Of a DNA stretch of 64,000 nt, positions 47,925 through 61,085 are shown piece by piece. The notes under the pieces are model-generated. The model was not told where the DNA came from, did no database searches, and worked only from the letters and a program-made list of their open reading frames with translations. The DNA is from Morinoia aosen (taxonomy: Eukaryota > Arthropoda > Malacostraca > Amphipoda > Talitridae). Within the stretch, counting starts at the first letter, position 1, and each line of letters begins with the position of its first letter. The stretch is taken from assembly GCA_030386875.1 (NCBI GenBank), contig CM059560.1, positions 26,468,183 through 26,532,182 of the forward strand. Reading direction: 5' to 3'. Both the position numbers and the translations under genes were made by a program.

Positions 47925-48125
47925 TCATGTGCCTCTTTTGTTGTGTTTTCTTCCTCTTCATCTGTCTTCACCTTCTCTAACTTGCTGTTTCTGTGCTTAG
48001 GGTATCCTGCGAAGGGACATAACCTCGAGCATAGATTCCCTGTTTCCCTAAGTCCGTAATTTATGGTCCCTTCTCTTTGCTCCCTTGAGTTGTCTTTGTT
48101 GTGATGAGGAAGTCTAATTTGTATA
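47925..48125 (+). mobile_element. SINE-like retroposon copy O, old 3' part
   Basis: Family sequence is recognisable from CTTCTTTCAG (acceptor region) through AACTTGCTGTTTCTGTG, the older-class block (GGTATCCTGCGAAGGGACA), AGCATAGATTCCC and TGTGATGAGGAAGTC to a TA-rich tail. The 5' half is absent or too diverged to read. No duplication is visible. Confidence 0.75.
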
Positions 48126-49351
48126 AAATATTAAAATTATTATGTTACTCTAATTTATATGAAAAAATAGTTTTAGCAATAAAAGAATTCTATTTTTTGA
48201 CATTGGATAGGAAAAACGTGAACATTGACATCCATGTTGTTAGTAAATAGCATAAAGTACTCATGTATCGCAACAGATGAGTTGTGTTAGCGAAACGTTA
48301 ATTTCTATGCGTCGAATCAAGTGAACCTTGATTTGAAGAGACTGATTCATGGGCCGACTACATAGGCGTGAGTGTTGAGGCTTTAAAATTTTCTCTGAAG
48401 CTCGCGTGTACAATGCTAGGAGCGTTGGTGCCTCTCGAGAACCCTGCACAAATTAGCTTCTTAATCACGTTACAGCTTCTCCCATATTACTGCCTCCCAT
48501 TTTTCTTCGTTCTTCATTAACGAACATGTTTTTGCGCGCTCTTTATGAACGTAGGCGTGCGAGTGTCGTGCACAGTGTGCGTTCAGCACTTGTGCCAGCA
48601 CTAAGATATTTCCATGAGGGTCATTGTTTGCATTCCCTCTTTTCTATCATTGTTGCGTACATTCATGGAATAATGTTCGCTTCGTTTTTTATAAAAGCAA
48701 ATGTATTTTTTCGTTCATGAAACATGAGCTGAAACTTTATTGAGCAAGATTATTTGAATTGTTTGTTTCATTTCAACAAGTTTTTTAGGAAGCTAATAGT
48801 AAATCCTTTTAGATTTTCAAGACGTTAAACCACCTGGTAATAGTTCAAGGTGATCAGTATTGTTGTATTTGATTTTGTAATGGGGAAAAAAATAAATGTC
48901 TACGTTCTCAAGATGTTCACAAAACCCCTCGGTGAGTTCCTAGTTTTATTTGTAATTATAGTCCCTAAATCATAGTCTAATAAACTAACAATATTCAAGC
49001 AGTTTTTGCAGTTTTTACATAGTTTGTTTAATTTTTATTGTGTATTGCAATTATCCATGAGATGGTAATTATTATGAAGTATTTCATCAGCAGTCACAAA
49101 CTCTTGAGAATAGAATGAAACGCAAGATTAGTGTTTAGTTGTTTACTTGTCCATTTCTAGTCTTACAAGTGAAAGCCAACGCGTATTAAGTATTAATTTT
49201 GTACATATCAGATATAGTGAGGTCGATATTACATTCTAAGATAGAATAGAATAATGGAATGGAATAATGGAAAACAGTGTTCCTTGAGAAAGAGTGATGC
49301 CTCGTGAAATGGATAGTGTGTAAGACAATGCAAATAACTTTAATTTTCTTG
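48126..49351. other. Stretch without a recognised gene
   Basis: AT-rich DNA without a recognised gene. A short pentamer-like repeat of GAATA and ATGGA units lies at 49237-49274. Bases 49352-49364 are the left target-site duplication of copy P. Confidence 0.55.
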
Positions 49352-49364
49352 CTTCCTGTTTTCG

Positions 49365-49732
49365 CCCCTCAGGGGGATACAACTATTGTATCTATGGGAA
49401 TTAGCGCTCCCAGGGGAAAAATGTGAGGGCCCGAGCTGAGTTAGGTAGGCCTTCTTTTTGTTGAAATAAAATGTTTTTTGTTATGTTAAGGACCACCTTT
49501 TTTCGGTTCACTACTGTCCTGTTTTTCAGCACCTCTGACTTTCTTCTTCAACTTTTATCTTATTTCATGAACTTCTTTCCCATCTTACTGTTTCTATGCC
49601 CTTTCTGCATAGATTCCTCATTTTCTTATCTCCATACTAAATGGTGCCTTCCTCCTTCCTCTCTTCGATACGCTCTATTTTTGTAGCGGTTAGGGAGGCT
49701 TAAACTAACTTATAATCTATAATCTATACAAT
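49365..49732 (+). mobile_element. SINE-like retroposon copy P, full length, young, with target-site duplication
   Basis: Full copy with head CCCCTCAGGGGGATACAACT, the younger-class deletion (TGCCCTTTCTGCATAG), the acceptor-like run CTGTTTTTCAG, and a tail of TATAATCTATAATC. A 13-base duplication, CTTCCTGTTTTCG, is exact at 49352-49364 and 49733-49745. It is closer to copies B and E (GAAATAAAAT, GTTAAGGACC) than to C and R. Confidence 0.92.
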
Positions 49733-49745
49733 CTTCCTGTTTTCG

Positions 49746-52700
49746 AGTATTTCTTGGAATTCGTGCCGCCTTCCGTTTTCATGTCCGTGCTCCATCGATA
49801 GTGTTTTCCTTCTCCTTTGCTTGACTCGTCCATCTTCCAGTGCATTATCCCGTTCGCCTCACGTCCGTCCAGACTACTTTACGAGCGTCGTTTTTGGTGC
49901 TGACGAAGTTATGACATTATTTACTTTTTTGCTCATAAAGTAGTTTAGCTCTAATGCCGGAACGGGGTCTTGCGCTGTCCGTTCTCTCACGAGCGCGTGT
50001 GCATGTGTGTGTCTAGTATTAATTTCATGCGTCCATTAAACTAAATTTATGCTTGAACCTCGTTAAGGCTTTTGGCGAGCTATTGCAATGGAGGCTGGTG
50101 TCATTTGCGTTCGTAGTCGTGCACGCCTAGGCAGAATTTCGCGCGAGTGGGTGGCAGACTTCAGTTTACTTTACATTCCTATTATTGTGCCGTGATGAAC
50201 TCGAAGACGCGCTTGCCTTAAATACTGCACTATGGTCTTGTATAAATATTACCGTGGTTTTGTTAGGTACTATTTGGTTGTCTTCATCTTTTATATTTGA
50301 ATATTCGCTATTAAATGTATCTATTCACGTGTGATATATGGCACAGCGCCGGGCTATTGCTGTTGCTGTGAGCTCTGCCGCTGTCAGTGCCATGTTATTG
50401 GCTTCGCTGAGTGTGGTATTCTCGGTGATGTTTCGGCTACACAAATGGGACTGGATCACGTGATCACGTCTGCATGTCGTTTGCATCGTTGCTTTGAAAC
50501 TAAAACGCTCTTTAAAGCGGATTCCTAGCGATCTACTGCAGACTCGGCTGTAGTTGTGGCATGTGACATTCATTGTTGTTGGTGTGGTGCCCTCTGATGG
50601 AGGCGTTATCTATTATGCTACCAAATGCGAAGTATCAATTTCGCTTAAAATGATTACCAAAAGCGAATTTACGTATATTCCAGCTTACAATAACATTGAG
50701 TTAATCCATTTCAAAATAAAAATTATCGTTCTCAGTGCCGTTTTATTTTTTGTCCAATGTGAAAAAACACGATCTTATTAGACAACTAGTTAATAATAAA
50801 GTTGTTCTTTCATGATGCAGGTTAGCTCAATCGACTACACTGAAGGCCGACTCTGCGAAATGGACTCATGTCATATGAAAAATAGTATTATTTTTCAAAG
50901 GAAAACTAAAGTTTCTAATTATCGTTAAATTTTTCCTTCCGTGTTCACCATGAGATAAACTTGTGTGTAGCTTGTAGCATTTTGCATTAAATGAGGGTGA
51001 ATTTCGTCACTCCTACGAAAAAATTACTCAACGTGACGAGAGCCTACTCTGCTCGTGCTTTCGAAGCTTAGTTATTTCTTACACTAGTCATTGTGTCTAT
51101 ACGAATTCAGGGTTTTAATAAATCTTTAACTTCACTGAAAAGTATCGACTTCAGCCTCTTGGTATCAGCCACAAGTTCCCAATCTTTTGAAGTTACCACT
51201 AGGTTGTCGAAACAAGTGCTTGACAAACTTGAGAATAGTTGTGATGATGAACACGCTGAAAATATGCAGTGATCCATGATCGTATCGTTCGCTTCCGCTT
51301 GTGCTGACTGTGTTCCACAACTCGTTGCCTTTTGAAGTAAGAATGTAAAAATTTATTTTCTTCTGTTTGTTCCTGTTGTAGAGCAGCGGTAAAAATACAC
51401 TCAACGTGCTTCCCTAATATGGGCGAGCATGCTCAAAATGCTAATTTTCCCTATGAAATGTGATCGTGTTTCCTCTGATATTAGTGCTTTAAAAAAATTT
51501 CAAATATGAACCTCCGGACCTAATTTTGAAGCTCTCGTCTACTTCTTTGTGCGCAGACTCGAATGTTTGACAGCTTAGCTGTCAGTTGATGTCGCAGTGT
51601 GTCGTGCAATACTGAACAGTTGCTGCTTGCTGCAAATTTACTGCCAACGTGCAACTCGAGGGTCGCTCGTGAGAGTGACAGCGACATGACATGCTTTTGC
51701 CACGCTAAATTATTAAGTCCCCATCGCGCGCCCTCCAGAGAAGCGCTCCACATTTGTCAGCAAAAATGCCAACGGCAGTTCCGGCTACGTTGGCATGCAG
51801 ATCTGCCTCTAAAGGATTTATCATGAGATCGTGAGGCAGCGTCAAATCACATATCACCAGGTGGTGTATAATTTATGAGTTCATTCAGCACCAGTGCCTC
51901 GTTCCGCTTAAATTGTGTGCGTAATTTCTCGCTGTTTGCACTTCATGTAATTTCAGATTAGGTAATTTCTCTTTTGTGTTTAAAATGTAGCATAATTATT
52001 CTCGTTGTAGATGAACGTCATGTGTTTGGGTGAAATTGTGCGCTTATTTTTATTGAGTATTAGCCGCAGTGCGAGAAGTTCATGCACCTTGCGGTTGTTG
52101 GGGCGTGTTGTGTCAATGATGCCGGTCATATGTAGCGCACAAAGCTCAGGGATATCAAATGGGTTATTTTTTTGTGTAGGGAGAACACTGGGTAATTTAT
52201 CGGGCGACCATTTCTTAAAAAATATCTCCGAAGGTCTATGCAGAGGAATGAATTTAGTACTTTAACATTCATGTAAATACTCAACTTTTATTAATTGTGA
52301 TTCGGTTGGTGAATGGCTATAAAAAGAACCAAGCCAAACTCACCTTTGTATAGCTCACGAACCCTATTCTCTCAGACTTTCATAAATCCTGTGCAGAAAT
52401 TGAAACATTGTTTACCTAGATTCGGATGAGTTCAGGAGGAAGTTTCAACGACTAGGTACTTCTGTTCTCCCGACTTCCAATTACGAGCGTTCTGCTGTGA
52501 CTCGTTACATCGCTGAGCGCTGTGCGACAGGATACAATTCATTTTCGACATTGCGCTGCTCATTGTGGCAGGAAGTGATTGATGGAAGTCGTGGGCGTAT
52601 CACAGATACTGGCTCTGCTTGGCTGGGCTGCTGCAGCGGTGCAGAAACCTACGCTCCTCATGTGTTGCCAGGTATCATTTAGCCTTTATTTTCAACACTT

Positions 52701-54285
52701 CAAAACAACGTTCTGCGATGTTTTACCACCCTCATTTTGAGTTACTTGAAAGCTGTATTTGCAGAATAAATCGCTTGGCTAATTATGCTGGTATAATGAA
52801 CAGCCGTGTGTCTGGTCTGAGTGAAAAAAAATCACGAGACCGCTACCTCCTGCTGTCGCTGCCAGTAAGTCAAGGTCGCCAAGTGAGGGAGGCCACGCTT
52901 CTTCTTCGGAGTCTTGGCACATGATCAGCCCCGTGCCTCACTTGGCACCTTTTGCTGCAGTACTTGCCTCATGCACGCACTTCTGCAGATACCAGACGGC
53001 TGCATCTCTCACATGTAGTATGTGCCGATTTATTAGTGTACCTGAACGTCCGCGCCGTCAAAAATAAAGGCCTCATTTCCACTTCAGAGACATAATGCCT
53101 TCGTGAAAACGGTTTTTGAATGAACGAATTGTTTGAATGCGTGTTCATTCTTCGTTCAGTGCTTTCCTGTCTGTGTTGGGCGGAATAAAGTTCAAATGAA
53201 GATCTTCTACTAAGAATGATCGTCGTGTGTTTGTTTATATGTTTCGTGTCACGCTCTTAAGAATAGATCAGAAAAAATTAGTACTGGCGGTCTTGGTTTC
53301 AGTTCACTGGTAAACTAATGCACTCATTTTCGCTGTACAAGTGCTCTGTAATAAGTCACTTTCAAAATAATCAGAGAGATCCAGAGCCTTATATTCTCGA
53401 GTCCTTATCATGGAAACCTAGTTCGGCGAGGCATTGCATATTACAAAATGCATACACAAGCTCGCAGTTGCTTTCAGTAATGCTGAATTTCTGTATCTAG
53501 GATATGACACGGATGGCTATAACTACTGCTATTGCGGCTCAAACATACAGTATTCTAATTGTGTGTTACTGTCACCAGAAAAATAAGTTCCCTCTGAAAT
53601 AAGCGTATGCATGGAAACTCCACTCGAACGAAAATTTTGTCATGAAAGGTATTGAATCCCGGAATTTTTGACGGGCCGTGTGCACTAGTCAGTTAGTATA
53701 AGTGAATCGCAAACGAAAATCCGAAATTTCAACAGTGCACGACTGAGGACGGCGGAGTCACCAAACGAAGAATCAAACAGCAACTAACTGTGATTGTATT
53801 ATAGGGATCTATCTTCCTGCCCTCAAATTCGATGTGTTGTGTCACCCCTGGTGAAAGCGGCGCTGCGAGAAATTTGCATTGGATCGGTTTTGTCGTAATT
53901 AACCGGCCTTGAAGGAAATTGCCTTGTGCTATCCAGTCGAATTTTCCATTCTCTTGTTCTTTATTACTTCTTGGGGTTTAAAGGTCACATGCTTGAAAAG
54001 CCTTGGGAGCCATGTTTTTGGAAGTGAAATCAGCGTCAATAACTTGAACGAAAATTTAGTGTGTGTTTTGATAGAGAATAGAATGCAGTCCTTTCTTCTA
54101 GGAACGGGGATGATTCCAGGGAAGTGGTTAATGTACGCGGTGTGCAGCACTTGGTGGAATGGTCTCGTCTGCGTATTAAGAATCCCATGATTTGTTTGTT
54201 AACAGTCATTCAAAAAGCGCAATGCCAGGTAGAGCTTCAATAGTTGGTTGCAAGGATCAAATATTACTTTTGCTAACGGTCTTGT
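49746..54285. other. Stretch without a recognised gene
   Basis: GC-richer patches at 51540-51800 and 52480-52930 hold the longer open frames (77 codons minus, 101 codons +); no product is recognised. The rest is AT-rich. At 4.5 kb this is, with 24724-29226, among the longest stretches without a retroposon copy. Confidence 0.5.
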
Positions 54286-54640
54286 GAGGAGAAACAGCTG
54301 TTGTGTCTCTGCGAATTAGCGCTCCCAGAGGTGAGATGTGAAGTCCTGACCTAAAGGTAAAGGAAGCTTTTTGTTGAAATAGAATACGTTTTGTTACATA
54401 TGTTACGAACTATCTTTTTTTCGGTTCTCTGCTGTCGTTTTTTCAGCACCTTATATTTTCTTCTTCAACTTTCATCTTGCTTCATAAACTTACAATCTTG
54501 TTTCTATGTGCTGGGTATTGGGGCACTTCGTATGCGTAGATTCCCCGATTCCATAATTCCGTACTAAACAGTGCTTTCCTCTCTTTCGAACACCTTTGTT
54601 GTGGCAAGGGAGGCTTAAACTAATTTATTATCTAATATAT
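54286..54640 (+). mobile_element. SINE-like retroposon copy Q, old, near full length
   Basis: Head is recognisable (GAGGAGAAACAGCTGTTGTG, GAATTAGCGCTCCCAGAGG). It keeps the older-class block (GGGTATTGGGGCACTTCG). The acceptor-like run reads CGTTTTTTCAG. Ends in ACTAATTTATTATCTAATA. No exact duplication is found. Confidence 0.82.
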
Positions 54641-55619
54641 TTCCTTCAATTGTGAACAAATGAAACAATGAACTACTGCTTTCAAACATGTGGAGTAGCT
54701 TGGTAGGCCAGCGGCAACCATTTTTCTCTCTTCTCGAACGTCAGCTGCATTGTGATGACTTTTTCCTCTTTAGCTAATGACATGCTGAGCAATATTATCA
54801 TGGTGTTCACGGGGGAAAGCATTATTACATTCCTAAGCTGATGTTTCTAATTAATATGTTGATACCAATCAAACCACTTCATTATTTTTTGGCATCTGTT
54901 GTGTGATTTGCTCACTCAGCTGCTATATAAACGCGGATATCAGATTTGCTCGCTTGATATTTTTTGCCTCGTTATAAATACAGCTCTCAAGATCCAGATG
55001 CTTTCACTAGACCAAAGAGTCGGTTTTTGAAATTCATCTTCCCACTTCCTACTTAACGATGGCATGAAATAGTTGACAGTTTTCACGGCAACAGTAAATC
55101 AAATAACGGGCCGCACTGATGAGGTTTAATACATTCTTGCGTTAATATTAAAGGTTAATTGCAATCCCAAAAACTTCCCTGTCACGGAGGCAACGTTTCT
55201 GAAATACTTCACGACTATTTTGAGTTTGAATGCCAGCTCAAGTGACTTCCTTATAGCTGGTTAATTCTAAACTACTCGTCTTACCGACGCATATTGATCA
55301 CTGAGCTAGTTAGCCACTGTCATCGTTTCAAAGGTAGTCTAAAGGAGCGAGGGCAGTACCTAAAAGAAAAAACTTGAATAATTCGATGGTTCGCGCCCGA
55401 AACGCCGCTACAGCGATGCATGTTCGGTATTGCGCCGAGGTGACAGGAAAGTGCTAATTAATTTAACAGTAAGAGAGTCTTCTACTTTCCAAACGATGAT
55501 TTTATGTGCTTATTTGTAACTTGAGTGTTTATTTCATCACCCAATATTCGTGTGCTGGATTATTTAATTCAGCACATTTTTCAATACACTCGTCGGCATC
55601 ACCTACATTTGTAAATTCT
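54641..55619. other. Stretch without a recognised gene
   Basis: AT-rich DNA with no open frame of note, no transposase trace and no RNA gene recognised. Confidence 0.55.
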
Positions 55620-55845
55620 TTCATTATTTAACGCCCAAGTGGACTGTACGGTCCTCTTTCAAAAATAACAATAATATATTGTATTTCTTATTCAATTTGT
55701 ACACTAATGTTTCCTTTGTACTTCACTGCCGAATGGCAGTTCCTTTCCTATCTTGATAACGACTACCGAATACCAGTGTCGGTTTAGTGATAGTGGTTGT
55801 AATAAAGGTAATATGAGTATAAAAATGTGGGCGTTAAAGGGTTAA
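55620..55845 (+). mobile_element. piggyBac-like MITE copy 3, palindrome-bearing
   Basis: The right end, on the other strand, is TTAACCCTTTAACGCCC, identical to copy 2. The left end is worn (TTCATTATTTAACGCCC). The interior is copy 2 reversed, with shared blocks such as GCCGAATGGCAGTTCC and GGTAATATGAGTA. The subterminal palindrome is degraded: AAGTGGAC and GTCCTCTT around 55637-55658, with one stem mismatch. Confidence 0.85.
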
Positions 55846-56045
55846 GTACTAGATGAGGTCTGGTTGCATTTTATTGCAGTAATTGTTCAAAATTGTCAAC
55901 ACATGATTCTATAGTTATTTATTATTGAGTGTATTTAGTGTTTAGTCATGATTTAGGTTGAGTTCAGTGCTTTTAGTTTTCATCAGGCTTTTAAGTTAGC
56001 CTTTGAACTCGTTCGTAATTTGACTCATTATTGCTTGTAATTTAT
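55846..56045. other. Short unannotated spacer
   Basis: AT-rich spacer between the MITE and copy R. Its last 14 bases (56032-56045, TGCTTGTAATTTAT) are the left target-site duplication of copy R. Confidence 0.6.
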
Positions 56046-56401
56046 TCCCTCAGGGGGATACAACTATTGTATCTATGGGAATTAGCGCTCCCAGGGGAAC
56101 CATGTGAGGGCCCGAGCTAAAGGTTAGGTAGGCTTCCTTTTTGTTGTAATAAAATATGTTTTTGTTTTGTTACGGACCATCTTTTTTCGGTTCACTGCTG
56201 TCCTGTTTTTCAGCACCTACTACTTTCTTCTTCAACTTTTTTCTCTTGTTTCATTATCTTCGTTCCTAGCTTACTGTTTCTGTGCACCTTGTGCATAGAT
56301 TCCGTGTTTCCTCAACTCCATACTAAATGGTACCTTCCTCTTTCCTCTCTTAGAACATCTTTGTCGTGGTTAAGGGAGGCTAAAACTTTCTTATATAATA
56401 A
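56046..56401 (+). mobile_element. SINE-like retroposon copy R, full length, youngest-looking, with target-site duplication
   Basis: Nearly identical to copy C at 8525, with which it shares TTGTAATAAAAT, GTTACGGACC, CCTAGCTTACTG and AAAACTTTCTTATATAATA. Younger class by the internal deletion. A 14-base duplication, TGCTTGTAATTTAT, is exact at 56032-56045 and 56402-56415. The acceptor-like run CTGTTTTTCAG is present. An exon candidate with canonical splice sites starts 38 bases past its end. Confidence 0.93.
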
Positions 56402-56439
56402 TGCTTGTAATTTATGTAACTCGTCCCCTTTTTTTGCAG

Positions 56440-56478
56440 GTGTGTGAGGACATCATTCTATACGAAAGGGCTGTGAGT
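56440..56478 (+). CDS. Candidate microexon, unknown protein
   Basis: A strong acceptor, CCCCTTTTTTTGCAG, ends at 56439. Two overlapping strong donors follow: GTGAGT at 56473 and GTGAGTAC at 56479. These bound an exon of 33 or 39 bases, both multiples of three, so use or skipping of either would keep frame. Only one frame is open, reading VCEDIILYERA(VS). The tandem donor would add VS. Splice signals this clean on so short an open segment are unusual, but short pieces like this arise by chance in 64 kb, and I cannot place the peptide in any family. Confidence 0.27.
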
Positions 56479-59400
56479 GTGAGTACTTTAGTTTAATTTC
56501 TTTGTTACCTAAAGAATCTGTTTTTAAATATCAACGTGTGCACTTTTTCATTATTGCAACGTTCTTTTGCTCTCAATATGCTACAATGATTTTCTTTAAA
56601 TCTATTTTCTTTCACTTCAGTTTTGATTATATCTAAACTTATAACTTTATAATATAATAGCATTTGCTTGTTTTAAATTGACTTCCATCAGGTTCTTTGT
56701 ACCATTTAGTTATTCGTAATTCATTATTTGCTTAGAAGGTTTTATTTTCGCGTCGCTCGCCTTATGGTGACACTTTCACTCTCTGCATTGTGTCGGCTTT
56801 CTCTGCTTGTAGCTGATTTTTGGTAAGTTTTTGATGGTGGTGGCCAATTCTGGGCTGGCACGTTATTGCAGCCGCGAGGCAATTGCTCTCATGAGCCTCC
56901 GTGTTCGGAGATAGCCGCGAGCGCTGTACCGCTGAGAGCAATTTGTGCCATTCGAGAGATTAATCAATTTAGAAGATCGTTTGGGCTGCTGGAGCGCCAT
57001 CTAATCCGTGCATAGGGCCGTCTAATGGCCCTCTGCGTGCGCCTCTCCTCGCCCATAATCGCCTATATTGGGCCGCCTTATACGTCATTCGCTGGGCACT
57101 CCGGAATCAATTGCTTTCTCGCCCTCATTTTGCTACGTCACTGCGCGGACATTCGTGTTCGTTTGTACCTCGGTAACTTCAGTGTTGTAAATGTTTTAAG
57201 CAGGACTATCGTAAAGAGAAAATTAGTGACGTTGAGAAAATCGACCGACTTTTCTTTACCGAGAAAAGTAGTGACGTCGGTGTTATTCCGTCACTTGAAT
57301 GTGTATTTCAATGCATAAATCTAAGTAGCAAAACCTCAGTTCTTCTCGCATCTTAATTTAAAAATCAACGTTCTTACTCCCTGGATACCCAAAACACCTT
57401 TGTCTTCCACTATTAGTTCATTTTATATTGTGTCTGGCACACTGTGTGTCACACCACTCTTTCTTTCGGTGTTACCTAGTGACACCATTTTCAGACTCGA
57501 GAGAGGAGTGCTTATTAGGGTTGTACCCTTAGCTTCATCAGGCATTTCCGTGGTAATGTAACGTGACGCAAAATTTCAAGAGACATTTACATGTAGGTGT
57601 CGAATTCAAGCATCGGAAACGTTGTTAGATACCGACGACTGATATTATTTTTGAGCAATTACTATGTGATCGTGGAACGTTTTGTTGATTCAGTTTGGGC
57701 AAACTGTACATTGTCTCTTTTAATTTTTAGTTTTTTTGCGCTACAATAAGCGCAGGCTTTAATGTGGAACAACACAAAAGGAGAAGCATTTTACGGATTG
57801 GTGTCTTTTACTTTTATGCTAAATTTGAGCATGCTTGAAATTTCTTTCACGCGGGCGCGAAACTCACAAGTTGCTGTTAAAAATGCTGTTAGAGGTGAAG
57901 CTACGATTAGAGTGTCTTATTCATTTTGTTGTACGTTTTCGTTTAAGATAATGTAAAAAAGACAGACTTGTCTCAAAAGTGTGCATGTAAACTCAAAAAC
58001 TCTTGGAAGGTTACGCGAATCAGCGCGTTGAAACGCACGCCTTGAATGTAACTGTGAGCTTTTAATATTCGCGTTACAAGACGGTTATTCAAAGGTGAGG
58101 CGCACATGTCGTCAAGGAGTTCAATTACGTTAGGCCCCAGTTTACGACGAGGCTACCACAGCAACAACGCTGTACACGGCCGCAGCCATTGCCCTCACAC
58201 GAGTGTTAGTGCTCCTTAACCTCGCTGTAATAACCTCAGACAATCTCCCGTCCTGTGCTCACGACCCTCGCTATAGCTTAGATTGCCTGCCGCTCGCGCG
58301 CACCCTGTACGTGTTAGGACACCGCAGTCATCCCCTCTCGTCTTGCGCTGCTCTGGTGCGTGTAGCAAGCACACCGTGGTGCCCAGTGCGCCAAAAAATA
58401 AATTTTTCGGGTGTCGATGCTTTTGAGAAAAAGACGGAAAGCACGTTATAGTAGTTATCAAATTGGAGCGAGTGAGAGGTTGGTGTGTGTCTTGCATTTT
58501 TTACTGTTCTACTAGAGCATAGTCAATAGATCATCGGTCCATGAGATTTGTGATGTTCTAAGCATTTTATCGTAATTTTTGGGCTTGTTGCCTGCCTAAA
58601 ATTGTTACTAAACGTATCTTCCAACTATTAGCCTGTTTGGTATTTTGGTGAACGGAAAGAATAATAATAATAAAACAAATGATGAACAAATTTCAAATTT
58701 TAAGCTGAAAGAACTATTTTAATGATTTCCATGCGAACATTTGGGTATATTGTGTCCGGACTTTATTATTGAATGATTTGCAAATTATCTTGTCCCTAAA
58801 AATTTGAGCTACTGTCTAAAACTTTTGAAATTACTATGAGAAATTTGTGCATCAAATTCAGTACATAAGTATTTTTCAGATTTATTTTTTATTACATCAG
58901 TTATTACACAACCGGACATGCTGTTTATTCTCAAGTTTCGTAAACGATGTAATATTCTAGTGGAAGCTCATATATTTCATTTGTTAACATTTGAGCAATT
59001 AGCATAGTTTAGTTTAATTGAAGATCATTGTTACCTGGGAAAGTATTTGAGTTAATGGTATTAAGTTGTCCTAAACGAAAGTATTTATGTTGATGCCTGG
59101 TGATCTAATATTTCAGTATTTCCAGAGTTGGAATATGACCTTGTTGCTAAGCAAGTTTCCATCAAGCACAGAAGTAAGATATTTTGGTGCAATTACAAGT
59201 TTTTACTTAAACGCATGCTGTTGATCAATCCTTGGTTGATCCGTCGAGAATTCATTGGAATTTTATTGTAAACATTCTAAACATTGAAGTTGAAAGCTTC
59301 CCTCCCAGCGCCGCCCTATTTTGGTATTAGAATATTATGATGTGAACGCTTGCCTCCCATCTGAGAGTTCCCCTGGAGTGCCGTGCATATGACGCCCAAG

Positions 59401-60992
59401 CTCTCTTTTTTTTTCATTTTTTTCCGTAAGATGAAAGGGCAGCGCGTGCCAGTAACGCGTTTCACCATCGCGTTTGTGGGCGTCAGATTTTGTTTGTGAA
59501 TTGAATGCTAAGTGCAAGTTGAAATTCTGGAGGCTTGTTAAATCAGTTCCCGTTAGTATGTAAATGGTTCAACTCTGCTAGTATAGAGCGAGCAGCGCGG
59601 TCATTAAGGCATGTTGATGCCAATTTTTGTGACTGGTTAAATCCTTTAAGCACGCCATATTATTACTGATACCTGCCCTTTTCCAAAGTTGTTGAGTGTC
59701 TAGAACGGTAGCTCTGTACTCTCGCTGCAGTTGTATTGCGGTGCGCGTATCTTCTAATGAGGACACTCGTTTTTTATGATCAACTTGGCTCATTACGGCG
59801 TGCGGCAACGACCTTACATTCTCTGTCACTTTATCTAATTTGAGGGGATGAAAAAGGAATGACAACTCTTCAAAATTACTCTTGTGTTATTGAAATATGT
59901 GGTTGAAATATGCCGTCTCTGTTTTGCATGATTCGATGAACGTTGGGAAAAAATAGACATTATTGTCAGATGTTCACGCACAACTCGTTTATTTTATTCA
60001 TTGTCCAGTGATAGTTGTGTGACTTATGACTATCGAAATATTTATGGTTTGTTAAGTGACGAATCGCCAACATATAGCCTTGCCCATTAATATTCTGAGT
60101 ATTTTTGACAGTATGTTACCTATTATAACGAACGTGTACTTTGTCCTTATTAGTGCCTAATAAATGAAATTTACATACCATGTGCTAGTTTCTTCTATTG
60201 AATTTAGTGTGATGGCTTTTAAGGGAGTAAAATTTTCATGTAGTGTGGCTGGTTTCAAGTATTTGTTGAAATCCGTGGAGGATGAATCAAAATTCCACCA
60301 AGAACACAGTATTGTAATGCCGCTATGTTTGTGTTACTAAGGATCGAGACCTTTATTGGTTTACTGCACTGCGCACGTGCTGTGCTGTACAGTCCAAACT
60401 TGTGCAATTTGCATGCAATTGGGGCTCGGAAGAAGTCCTTGAGAGCCGCAATCTTTTTCAAATCTAGGTGATTGTGGCTCCTACGGTGTCTTTATTGGCT
60501 CGTAGTTGTGTTTATTTTTCCGACTAAAGTTGTGTTGAGAACTAAGTCGGGTTCGGTCACTCGGATCCATTTAATATGTAAATGAATACTTTTCCCATGG
60601 CTTTCGGCCTCAGTTTGGTTCCCCAAATAATCACTATCGTTTAGTGTGATGTAGCATTGTAGAAAATAAGCGCTGAATTTGATAACATGCGTAGAGTTCT
60701 TAATCTGGTGTAGAATCACTGACTTTTATAACATGCGTAGAATCTCAATCTGGTGCAGAAGCTAAAGGTAAAATGTACTACTCTACTGTTGCAACGCTTT
60801 TTGCATCAAGATGGTGACGACATCTGAGTTTTAGTGCCCCAATGACTTCTGGAGTTCCGATGTTTGAAAATTATTTTTTTCTCGTATTTTCAAGTTTTTA
60901 GAGCTCTATGACGATGAAATCTGCTGTTAAATAGCGTAGGTATTTATAGTGTCATGTGTATTCCACATACATTTCCACGACATTGGATCCCT
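56479..60992. other. Stretch without a recognised gene
   Basis: A GC-rich patch at 56860-57150 and another at 58100-58390 carry open frames on both strands. CGCCATCTAAT-type motifs lie at 56994-57031. AAT repeats lie near 58660-58678. The rest is AT-rich. No gene, RNA or repeat-family copy is recognised. Confidence 0.5.
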
Positions 60993-61085
60993 GGACTCCA
61001 TACTAAATGATGCCTTCCTCCTTCCTCTCTTTGGATCGCCTTTGTTGCGGATAGGGAGGCTCAAACTTACTAATAATCTAATTTA
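60993..61085 (+). mobile_element. SINE-like retroposon copy S, 3' fragment
   Basis: The last roughly 90 bases of the family, from GACTCCATACTAAATGATG through GGATAGGGAGGCTCAAACTTA to a TAATAATCTAAT tail. The sequence is close to the young copies, so this looks like a recent, severely 5'-truncated insertion. The fragment is too short to assign a class by the internal block. Confidence 0.8.
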
